From the NCBI GenBank assembly GCA_001780895.1, contig MFJJ01000019.1, positions 1-42,422 on the forward strand: 42,422 nt of DNA, given 5' to 3'. Under the pieces are notes generated by a model that saw only the letters and a program-made list of their open reading frames with translations, made no database searches and had not been told where the DNA came from. The stretch comes from Candidatus Gottesmanbacteria bacterium RIFCSPHIGHO2_01_FULL_46_14. Its GTDB lineage: Bacteria > Patescibacteriota > Microgenomatia > UBA10105 > UBA927. The stretch's first letter is position 1, and each line of letters starts with the position of its first letter. The translations under genes were made by a program, and so were the position numbers. This document shows positions 8,595 through 14,370 of this stretch, in pieces.

Positions 8595-8625
8595 TAGGTG
8601 CTCGAATGTTATACTTACATTTGTT

Positions 8626-8856
8626 GTGAAACAGAAAACGATTTTTCCCAATATTGCGGTCCATCCCGGAGTACGCTTCGGTAAGCCGGTAATTGCTGGC
8701 ACGCGTGTACCGGTTGATGTTGTTGTGGGCAAAATTGCGGGAGGCATGGTCGTAAACGATGTGATGCGTGAATATGATCTTACAAAACGGCAAGTTTTTG
8801 CTGCTCTTCAGTACGCTGCAAACGTCGTCGCTCACGAGGATGTTATCATCGCATGA
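8626..8856 (+). CDS. DUF433 family antitoxin (VapB-like)
   Basis: A 76-residue protein from GTG 8626 (VKQKTIFPNIAVHPG...). Motifs HPGVRFGKPVIAGTRVPVDVVVGKIAGG and EYDLTKRQVFAALQYA define DUF433, a small DNA-binding-like antitoxin family. The track start (TTG 8587) lies within recJ and is rejected; TATACT (8610-8615) is 10 nt before the GTG, implying a leaderless start. It overlaps the DUF5615 gene by 4 nt, the normal antitoxin-then-toxin order. The pair sits between recJ and a copy of the recJ tail. Confidence 0.85.
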   Translation: MKQKTIFPNIAVHPGVRFGKPVIAGTRVPVDVVVGKIAGGMVVNDVMREYDLTKRQVFAALQYAANVVAHEDVIIA

Positions 8857-9215
8857 ACGCAGTTATAGACGAGGATCTCCACCGGTCACTCGGAAGCCAT
8901 CTTTCATCATTGGGGTTTACATCTCTGGACGTCCGTGATCACGGACTCCGTGGCGCTTCAGATGAAGAGGTGTTTCTCTTTGCGCAAAAGCGTAAGGCAA
9001 TTTTATTTAGCGCAGATTTAGGTTTTGCCAATACGCTCTCGTATCGGGTGCAAAATCACTGCGGCGTCGTTATCTTGCGCTATCCTAATGAACTGTCAAC
9101 AAACGCGATCAACGAAGACATCCGTCTGCTTCTTTCAAAGCTCATCCATGAGGATTATGACAGAAGTTTGATTATTCTCTCTCCCGGTAAACTCCGGATA
9201 CGACGGAATCAATAA
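8853..9215 (+). CDS. DUF5615 PIN-like toxin
   Basis: A 120-residue protein with AVIDEDLHRSLGSHLSSLGF (acidic DED), the motif GASDEEVFLFAQKRKAILFSADLGFAN (SDEE and SADxGF) and GVVILRYPN. This is the pattern of the DUF5615 PIN-like family, the predicted RNase toxin partner of DUF433 proteins. The acidic residues expected for metal-dependent cleavage are retained. Its start overlaps the antitoxin stop. The stop TAA is followed within 10 nt by the recJ tail remnant. Confidence 0.85.
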   Translation: MNAVIDEDLHRSLGSHLSSLGFTSLDVRDHGLRGASDEEVFLFAQKRKAILFSADLGFANTLSYRVQNHCGVVILRYPNELSTNAINEDIRLLLSKLIHEDYDRSLIILSPGKLRIRRNQ

Positions 9216-9225
9216 CTCTATCTTT

Positions 9226-9303
9226 TACACCATAGCCCTCGATACCTGGAACGGTTCCCGCCGCCTCCAACTCAAAATCAAAGATATCCATCAAATTATA
9301 TAA
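9226..9303 (+). pseudogene. Duplicated 3' end of recJ (remnant)
   Basis: The 26 codons here read YTIALDTWNGSRRLQLKIKD... then IH and a stop, matching the end of the intact RecJ (8519-8594) at 21 of the first 22 residues. At DNA level I count 13 differences in 66 bases, nearly all at silent positions. No start codon or upstream recJ sequence is present. It marks the right edge of the DUF433/DUF5615 cassette, as when an incoming segment replaces or regenerates the end of its target gene. Confidence 0.85.
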
Positions 9304-9491
9304 TTTACTTGTACAGTTTCGTACGAAACATCAACAGGAGGTGGTACGAGTAATTCTCGCCTATCCACGAACACTGAAACAGTTCCTCCTTTATAAACAC
9401 GAGTTCTTTCATGTGGATTATTACTCTTTTTTAAAGATAATGCTTCTGTAGTTGATTGACCTGTTTCTGATTTTGCATCTATGTTTACCAT
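9291..9491 (-). CDS. Small protein, unknown function
   Basis: A 66-residue ORF from ATG 9491 (MVNIDAKSETGQSTTEALSL... ending VSYETVQVNYII). A near-perfect ribosome binding site, AAGGAGGTGA, lies 6 nt upstream, which strongly supports translation. No family, membrane segment or signal is seen; the C-terminal half (VYKGGTVSVFVDRRELLVPP) is beta-rich in appearance. Its last codons overlap the end of the recJ remnant. It is preceded by a structured leader with a terminator hairpin, so expression may be attenuated. Confidence 0.6.
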   Translation of the reverse strand: MVNIDAKSETGQSTTEALSLKKSNNPHERTRVYKGGTVSVFVDRRELLVPPPVDVSYETVQVNYII

Positions 9492-9512
9492 ATATATCAC
9501 CTCCTTTTTCCA

Positions 9513-9540
9513 TAAAAAAACCTCCCTATTTTGGGAGGTC
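9513..9540 (-). terminator. Intrinsic terminator in the leader of the 9291-9491 gene
   Basis: On the minus strand ACCTCCC, a short loop and GGGAGGT are followed by seven T residues, a classic rho-independent terminator. It lies about 22 nt before the small gene's start codon, so it either ends a short RNA or works as an attenuator. Confidence 0.8.
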
Positions 9541-9652
9541 GTGGGTTGTTTTTAAATTTCTTTTACGTCTTCACCACACGACTCTCCCTCCAGACTCGGA
9601 GGTTAATACGATTAAGTTCAATAAAGTGTGTGGTGTGCAAATTCATACGAAC
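9513..9652 (-). ncRNA. Putative structured leader or small RNA
   Basis: Between the minus promoter (TTGACA-18-TATAAA) and the terminator lie about 135 nt with clear pairing potential. CACCACAC (9635-9628) can pair with GTGTGGTG (9579-9572), enclosing small hairpins TTAAT/ATTAA and CCTCC/GGAGG. An upstream GGAGG could also compete with the terminator arm CCTCC. This resembles a riboswitch-like leader or independent RNA, but I recognise no known class. Confidence 0.45.
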
Positions 9653-9658
9653 CTATAT

Positions 9659-9711
9659 TTTATATCAAACCAGCTCACGCCTTGTCAAGAGGGTAAGATG
9701 TGTTTTATACT
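9659..9711. promoter_or_regulatory. Divergent promoters with overlapping -35 boxes
   Basis: Plus strand: TTGTCA (9682-9687), 18 bp, TATACT (9706-9711), serving the gene at 9721. Minus strand: TTGACA (9688-9683), 18 bp, TATAAA (9664-9659), serving the structured leader. Both -35 boxes lie in the quasi-palindrome CTTGTCAAG, so the two polymerases would compete for the same site. Confidence 0.65.
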
Positions 9712-9720
9712 CATACCTAT

Positions 9721-9930
9721 ATGAAGAAAGATACGATCATTAGACTACCAAAGGCGCTTGCAAATCCTCAGTACAAAGGGAAACATCTCGTGTTGGTCGA
9801 AGGCAGAGTTGTTGCAGCTGGCACGTGGGAAAAAGTTTCGCGGGCACTAAAGAGTATATATAAACAGGGGAAAACTCCGATGATTACCTATATGCCCAAA
9901 GCCGACTCCATGATTCTCCTTACCAGATGA
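9721..9930 (+). CDS. DUF5678-like small protein
   Basis: A 69-residue protein from ATG 9721 (MKKDTIIRLPKALANPQYKGKHLVLVEGRVVAAG...). The GKHLVLVEGRVVAAGTWEKVSRALK core resembles DUF5678, a small domain found in prokaryotes next to retropepsin-like proteases. The track start at TTG 9700 precedes the -10 box and is rejected. The -10 TATACT is 9 nt before the ATG, indicating a leaderless mRNA. It ends 4 nt before the protease-like gene, so they form a two-gene unit, possibly regulator plus effector. Confidence 0.65.
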   Translation: MKKDTIIRLPKALANPQYKGKHLVLVEGRVVAAGTWEKVSRALKSIYKQGKTPMITYMPKADSMILLTR

Positions 9931-9934
9931 TCTC

Positions 9935-10345
9935 ATGAGTATTCGTTTTCCTTTTGAACGAGAGCGATCTTCATTGTTTGGCTGGGTATACCGACCCTAT
10001 GCAGTTGTTTCTTTTTGGTCAAAGAAATGGGACGAGTGGCTTGATATAGGCATGATCGTCGATAGTGGAGCGGACTATACCATGTTGCCGAGAACCTATA
10101 TTGCCGAGCTGGGAATTGATGGAAAACATGAGACCCGTGAGCTTTCAACGCGAGGCGTTGGCGGATCGTCGCGAGTCTATCTTCTGCGTCGGAAACATCG
10201 AATCAAGCTTGGGCGTTGGGAACGACAAATTCCTTTGGGTTTTATTGATGCGATTGATATTCCACCTCTATTGGGACGACAAGATTTTATGGAAACGTTT
10301 CGTTTTACTCTCCATAATCACACAACGGAAATTGACATTGGCTAA
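9935..10345 (+). CDS. Retropepsin-like aspartic protease
   Basis: A 136-residue protein with MIVDSGADYTMLP, the D-[ST]-G-A active-site motif of retropepsins (residues ~43-46), and the second conserved piece PPLLGRQDFME (family pattern LLGR.DF). One active-site Asp per chain implies activity as a homodimer. It follows the DUF5678-like gene by 4 nt. Its 3' end contains the -35 box of the aspS T-box promoter. The substrate is unknown; the pairing with DUF5678 recalls a toxin-antitoxin or regulated-protease arrangement, which is inference. Confidence 0.75.
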   Translation: MSIRFPFERERSSLFGWVYRPYAVVSFWSKKWDEWLDIGMIVDSGADYTMLPRTYIAELGIDGKHETRELSTRGVGGSSRVYLLRRKHRIKLGRWERQIPLGFIDAIDIPPLLGRQDFMETFRFTLHNHTTEIDIG

Positions 10346-10360
10346 TCGGTAGAGTACTAT
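10332..10360 (+). promoter_or_regulatory. Promoter of the T-box/aspS transcript
   Basis: TTGACA (10332-10337) and TACTAT (10355-10360) are separated by 17 bp; transcription would begin near 10367. The -35 box lies within the end of the protease gene. Confidence 0.75.
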
Positions 10361-10366
10361 ATGGCA

Positions 10367-10535
10367 ATTGAAATGCGATGATGGCTCAACACGCCGGAGC
10401 AGCGGGAAGAAACCCCGATTCAATCGGGGCTGTAGACCCCGCCGGGAATGCCCGATACAGCATACAACGAGAAGCAACGAAGGTGGTACCACGGTGAGAG
10501 CCGTCCTTTGATAGAATAGAAGGGCGGCTTATTTT
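10367..10535 (+). promoter_or_regulatory. T-box leader controlling aspS
   Basis: The conserved T-box AAGGTGGTACCACGG (10480-10494) is followed by its antiterminator partner CCGTCCTT (10501-10508). A competing hairpin, AGCCGTCCTT (10499-10508) with AAGGGCGGCT (10520-10529), ends in TTATTTT. Upstream are stem I-like helices (GCGGG 10402 with CCCGC 10438; CCCCGATTCAATCGGGG). A GAC triplet at 10435-10437 is a possible Asp specifier, not proven. Uncharged tRNA would favour the antiterminator and turn on aspS. The bulge UGGU can pair with the tRNA end, using G-U if the discriminator is G. Confidence 0.88.
10499..10535 (+). terminator. T-box terminator/sequestor hairpin
   Basis: A 10-bp stem (one G-U pair) followed by TTATTTT and then, without a gap, the aspS ATG at 10536. 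The only ribosome-binding-like bases (AAGGG, 10520-10524) are in its 3' arm, so the hairpin could block both transcription and translation. Confidence 0.75.
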
Positions 10536-11939
10536 ATGGAACGAACATTAGCAATCGAAACAGTCAAAGCAGTCGGAAAGGAAGTAAAGCTTCAGGGGTG
10601 GGTCAATACTAGGCGGGATCACGGCAAGATCATGTTTTTGGATCTTCGAGATCGATCCGGAATCGTGCAGCTCGTTTCCACCAAGGATTTGGCAGATGCA
10701 CGGGCAGAAGACGTGATCGAAGTCGTGGGTCTGGTCAAAGAGCGCCCCGCTTCTATGGTCAATCCCAAGATTGAGACCGGAACGGTTGAAGTGGAAATCA
10801 AAAGCATAGCCATTATTTCAAAAGCACGCGAACTCCCGTTTCCCATCGATACGGATGGGTATGACATCAACGAAGAAATTCGGATGAAGTATCGGTATCT
10901 CGATATTCGCCGTTCCCGCATGACAAGAAATCTGCGTGTTCGATCCAAGGTGACAACATTTATCAGAAATTATCTTACGGTACTGGATTTTGTCGAAGTC
11001 GAAACACCGATGCTTACAAAAACCACTCCAGAAGGAGCGCGAGATTTTATTGTTCCCTCGCGTCTCCAAAAGGGCAAATTCTACGCGCTTCCCCAATCAC
11101 CCCAGCAATACAAACAACTCCTCATGGTTGCAGGGCTTGAGCGATATTTCCAGATCGTTCGGTGTTTCCGGGATGAAGATCCGAGAAAAGACCGCGCATA
11201 CGGAGAATTTACGCAACTCGATATGGAAATGTCGTTTGTGACACAAAACGATATTCTCTCGCTAATTGAACTAATGTTTACCAAACTGGTTGGAGAAATT
11301 TTTCCGGAAAAACATATATCACAGTCTCCCTGGCCAAGAATTCCTCACAAGGAAGCGATGGCAACATATGGAACCGATAAGCCCGATATTAGAAAGGACA
11401 AAAACGACCCAAACGAACTCGCTTTTTCCTGGACCATCGATTTTCCGCTTTTTACCGAGCAATCGGAGGAAGATTTTTACCATGGATCGGGAGCAGCCAA
11501 ATTTGCTCCATCGCACCACATGTTTACTTCACCGCATCCGGACGATATTGGGCTTTTGGATACGGATCCAATGAAAGTTCGTGGACTCCAACATGACTTA
11601 GTGCTCAATGGCTATGAAGTCGGTGGGGGAAGCATTCGTATTCACGAGCGGGAAGTGCAGGAAAAGGTGTTTGATCTTATCGGCTTTAGCGAAAAACAAA
11701 AATCACAATTTGAACATATGCTCACGGCATTTACCTACGGGGTGCCGCCGCATGGGGGAATAGCACCGGGAATTGATCGTTTGGTCATGAGTATTTTGGG
11801 GGAACCCACGATTCGTGAAGTCATGGCATTTCCGGCCTCCTCGTCCGGTCAGACGAGCGTCATGGACGCCCCAAGTGACGCCACACCAGAACAACTCAAA
11901 GAGCTGGGAATTACCGTGATAAGTAAAAAGAAATTATAG
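10536..11939 (+). CDS. aspS: Aspartyl-tRNA synthetase (class II, without GAD insertion)
   Basis: A 467-residue class II synthetase charging tRNA-Asp. It has an N-terminal OB anticodon-binding domain (VKLQGWVNTRRDHGKIMFLDLRD), motif 2 (FRDEDPRKDRAYGEFTQLD) and motif 3 (GIDRLVM). It is 120 residues shorter than the E. coli enzyme: YGTDKPDIR runs almost directly into FSWTIDFPLF, so the bacterial GAD insertion domain is absent, while the rest is of bacterial type. No ribosome binding site is properly placed; the ATG follows the T-box hairpin directly. Confidence 0.95.
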   Translation: MERTLAIETVKAVGKEVKLQGWVNTRRDHGKIMFLDLRDRSGIVQLVSTKDLADARAEDVIEVVGLVKERPASMVNPKIETGTVEVEIKSIAIISKARELPFPIDTDGYDINEEIRMKYRYLDIRRSRMTRNLRVRSKVTTFIRNYLTVLDFVEVETPMLTKTTPEGARDFIVPSRLQKGKFYALPQSPQQYKQLLMVAGLERYFQIVRCFRDEDPRKDRAYGEFTQLDMEMSFVTQNDILSLIELMFTKLVGEIFPEKHISQSPWPRIPHKEAMATYGTDKPDIRKDKNDPNELAFSWTIDFPLFTEQSEEDFYHGSGAAKFAPSHHMFTSPHPDDIGLLDTDPMKVRGLQHDLVLNGYEVGGGSIRIHEREVQEKVFDLIGFSEKQKSQFEHMLTAFTYGVPPHGGIAPGIDRLVMSILGEPTIREVMAFPASSSGQTSVMDAPSDATPEQLKELGITVISKKKL

Positions 11940-11941
11940 GT

Positions 11942-12151
11942 TTACGCGAAATATTTTTGTTTTATTTCCTTAGGAAGCTCCTTGGAGGCTTTGTGAAAGA
12001 AACGCGAAGCCTGAAGAATTTCCAGTGAAACCGGGGCATTGTTCTTATCTACTTCCAGAATGGTATTTTCCACCTCAAAAGAGTCGTCAACTGGTTTGCT
12101 GGAAAATTTGACAACCAAGATATCGTCTTTTTTGTGATATTTAAGCTTCAT
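11942..12151 (-). CDS. DUF2283 family protein
   Basis: A 69-residue protein, MKLKYHKKDDILVVKFSSKPV...VENTILEVDKNNAPVSLEILQAS, a clear DUF2283 pattern. These proteins usually follow a DUF4258 gene in toxin-antitoxin-like pairs. Here the ATG overlaps a TGA (ATGA) of a decayed DUF4258-like frame, preserving the ancestral coupling. GGAAG lies ahead of the ATG. It ends 2 nt from the aspS stop on the opposite strand. If the upstream toxin is dead, this may be an orphan antitoxin. Confidence 0.8.
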   Translation of the reverse strand: MKLKYHKKDDILVVKFSSKPVDDSFEVENTILEVDKNNAPVSLEILQASRFFHKASKELPKEIKQKYFA

Positions 12152-12302
12152 ATATATCTTCCTTTTCGGGCAATATGAAATGTTATAATTTTGATTTTCC
12201 CGTCTATTATATCATAGATAATTCGCAGATCGTAAGTCTAAACTTCTTGATATCAGGCCGAAGAAGCTTTTCTGATGAGTGCTTTGTATACACAATACTC
12301 AT
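12148..12302 (-). pseudogene. Decayed DUF4258-like gene (toxin remnant)
   Basis: From ATG 12302 the frame reads MSIVYTKHSSEKLLRPDIKKF and soon stops. Shifting frame, the sequence continues YDLRIIYDIIDGKIKIITF then HIARKGRYI and a TGA that overlaps the DUF2283 ATG. The two pieces match the beginning and the end of DUF4258-like proteins (YTKHA..KL... and IDGKIKIITFH..RKGRY), so a central stretch of a few dozen codons and the frame are lost. A TATCAT -10 box remains 8 nt before the ATG. Confidence 0.75.
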
Positions 12303-12309
12303 TAATCGT

Positions 12310-12320
12310 TATGATATCAT
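12310..12320. promoter_or_regulatory. Symmetric divergent promoter of the carboxypeptidase gene and the DUF4258/DUF2283 unit
   Basis: TATGATATCAT gives TATGAT on the plus strand, 6 nt before ATG 12322, and TATCAT on the minus strand, 8 nt before ATG 12302. The 10-bp core ATGATATCAT is a perfect palindrome. This repeats the design seen between the CCA-enzyme gene and recJ. Confidence 0.6.
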
Positions 12321-12321
12321 T

Positions 12322-13317
12322 ATGGCCAAAAGGAAGGTTATCTACCGGCGAAAGAATTTCTGGAAGTCAGCGTGGGATAAAATAGTGTTTCTCGTGGTTT
12401 TGGTTGTTTTTATTCTTCTTTCTCCCGCACAAAACGTGTATACAACCGCAACGACTGGAACGCCCACGCTTTTCCGTTTGCCGTTCCCCATGCCCACCCC
12501 CGCTCCCTATCCGGTCAACGCGACCGGGGTTTATCCCGGCAGTGAGATCACCGCGTCGGGTATTGTCATTGTCGATGTGGACTCAGCGGTGGTTATGTAT
12601 CAAAGAAATGCTAATTTGCTTCTCTCTCCCGCTTCAACAACCAAAATCATGACTGCTCTTGTGGCTCTGGATTCGTATGATCTGGGTGAGGTCGTGACGA
12701 TCAAAAATTTATTGACCGACGGCCAAACCATGAAACTTTTTGTCGGAGAAAAGATGATGGTTGAGAATCTCCTCTATGGAACGCTCGTCATGTCCGGCAA
12801 TGACGCAGCCTATGCTCTCGCCGATCATTATCCCGGAGGAGTGGACGGCTTCGTTTCTGCGATGAACGAGAAAGCAAAAGCGCTTAAACTCACCCAAACG
12901 CATTTCACCAATCCCATGGGTTTTGATAATCCAAATCACAAAACAAGTGCAATGGACTTAGCAAATCTGGCTCGCGTCGCCCTGTCTAATCCAGTGATAG
13001 CTAAAATGGTTGCTATCCCCCAGATTACCATTGCCGACGTCACGCACACGTACTACCATCCGCTCAAAAACGTCAATGAACTCTTGGGGAAAATTCCCGG
13101 TGTCGGAGGTATCAAAACGGGTTGGACCGAAGAAGCAGGGGAAAATCTGGTAACGCTTGTTGACCGTAATGGACATAACGTCATTCTGGTTGTTCTTCAC
13201 AGCGAGGATCGATTTGCAGAAACCACAGTGCTTATTGGCTGGATATTCGGTAATTACCAGTGGGAAGACTTCACTGTTCAATCCACGGCGGAGCCACTGC
13301 TTCCACATAGGCCATAA
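12322..13317 (+). CDS. D-alanyl-D-alanine carboxypeptidase (peptidase S11, DacA-like)
   Basis: 331 residues from ATG 12322 (MAKRKVIYRRKNFWK); the track start at 12175 runs through the decayed gene and is rejected. An N-terminal anchor (FLVVLVVFILLSPA) is followed by a proline-rich linker and the penicillin-binding fold: SxxK as STTK, SxN as SGN (VMSGNDAAYALADH) and KTG (GIKTGWTEEAG). It trims the terminal D-Ala of peptidoglycan stem peptides outside the membrane. Its last 47 bp overlap the convergent gene. A TATGAT box 6 nt upstream suggests a leaderless mRNA. Confidence 0.92.
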   Translation: MAKRKVIYRRKNFWKSAWDKIVFLVVLVVFILLSPAQNVYTTATTGTPTLFRLPFPMPTPAPYPVNATGVYPGSEITASGIVIVDVDSAVVMYQRNANLLLSPASTTKIMTALVALDSYDLGEVVTIKNLLTDGQTMKLFVGEKMMVENLLYGTLVMSGNDAAYALADHYPGGVDGFVSAMNEKAKALKLTQTHFTNPMGFDNPNHKTSAMDLANLARVALSNPVIAKMVAIPQITIADVTHTYYHPLKNVNELLGKIPGVGGIKTGWTEEAGENLVTLVDRNGHNVILVVLHSEDRFAETTVLIGWIFGNYQWEDFTVQSTAEPLLPHRP

Positions 13318-14326
13318 ACCCGTTGTCTCCTTCAAACACAAAGACGGGCTGCAGATACGTCTGCGGATCGTAGGAGTCGTAGTAGGCCAGGTACACATTG
13401 CGTACAACTGCGTTGTTTCCTGTTTTGGGGTAGCGGGCGATGTAGCCAATGTCGTTCTGGAGGTCTTGCCATGCCTGGCTGCTCGTTTTGAGTCCGTAGG
13501 TAGCTGACGTTTGGTCATCTGTCGGCCAATAGGTATAGGCAAGCTGGAGGATATGTTTTTTTGTATTGGATGCACCGGAAAAGACAAAATTAATGGGGCC
13601 TTCGTCCGGATTGGGAGTAACCACCGGCGTATTGCCGATACCCCGTCGGTAAAAATCTACCCGCACGGCGTCGGCTGTCGATAGACTCGTCGTTGGAACG
13701 AGTTTGTCGCCAACGAGACGAAGAAATACGATTTTACTCTTTCCCGCGCGGATATCGTTATTATACAGCGCATAGGACTGGAGCAGGCTTCTTGCTTCAG
13801 CCAGGAGTCCGTCGCTTCCGGAAAAGTTTTTTTCGTTAAATACCCCCGTATCTTCTTCAAATCGGTACCGGAGGATAAAATTTTTGGAAACGATGTCATA
13901 GCGCAGGGTCCGCAGAATAAAATCAACATCGCCAAACCGGTATATATTTTTTGTTTCCTGGATCGGATTGGGATTTAAGTCAAGTCGCGTGGCAAAATCC
14001 TGCGTCTCATTGAGTGCCAGGAGATTAGCCGGAGATTTCGGCATGAAATACGCCTTTGCAGATTCCGATGCAGCAGGAGTACGGCCTTCGATCGTCTCGA
14101 GGCGGAAATTGAGTCGCGCCGACGGAGAGGCTTGTTGGGGAAACTGTATTCGGGGTAATACGCCGAATGCGTTATTGGGAGGAGGGGGTTTTGGTGGAAA
14201 TATAGCAAGCCAGGCTGCCACAAGTATTGTCGCGCTCAATCGGAGAATAATGTAGCCGATAACGCTCAGGATGAGCCAATTGATTGTTCGTCGGGTATAG
14301 TATGCGGTTTCGGTCAATGTTGTCAT
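13271..14326 (-). CDS. Membrane-anchored protein, unknown function
   Basis: A 351-residue protein with one or two membrane segments near the N-terminus (WLILSVIGYIILRLSATILV, AAWLAIF), a proline-rich linker (PPKPPPPNNAFG) and a large presumably extracellular domain. I do not recognise the domain; it is soluble-looking with many aromatic residues, and such proteins occur in Microgenomates next to wall genes. Start ATG 14326 lies 9 nt after a TATACT box (14341-14336) with TTGATT 17 bp further up. It overlaps the carboxypeptidase gene tail to tail by 47 bp. Confidence 0.7.
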   Translation of the reverse strand: MTTLTETAYYTRRTINWLILSVIGYIILRLSATILVAAWLAIFPPKPPPPNNAFGVLPRIQFPQQASPSARLNFRLETIEGRTPAASESAKAYFMPKSPANLLALNETQDFATRLDLNPNPIQETKNIYRFGDVDFILRTLRYDIVSKNFILRYRFEEDTGVFNEKNFSGSDGLLAEARSLLQSYALYNNDIRAGKSKIVFLRLVGDKLVPTTSLSTADAVRVDFYRRGIGNTPVVTPNPDEGPINFVFSGASNTKKHILQLAYTYWPTDDQTSATYGLKTSSQAWQDLQNDIGYIARYPKTGNNAVVRNVYLAYYDSYDPQTYLQPVFVFEGDNGFMAYVEAVAPPWIEQ

Positions 14327-14332
14327 ACTCTT

Positions 14333-14364
14333 TTGAGTATACGGGTGTCGGATGGTAGAATCAA
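14333..14364. promoter_or_regulatory. Interleaved divergent promoters (membrane protein / gltX)
   Basis: Plus: TTGAGT (14333-14338), 17 bp, TAGAAT (14356-14361), ATG 14371. Minus: TTGATT (14364-14359), 17 bp, TATACT (14341-14336), ATG 14326. Each -10 box overlaps the other strand's -35 box, so only one can be used at a time. Both put the start codon 9 nt after the -10 box. Confidence 0.65.
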
Positions 14365-14370
14365 TCTATT

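Noticed and set aside
12175-12321. 49-residue N-terminal extension of the D,D-carboxypeptidase
   Set aside because: It crosses the decayed DUF4258 gene and its promoter; the basic residues and membrane anchor after ATG 12322 form a normal N-terminus.
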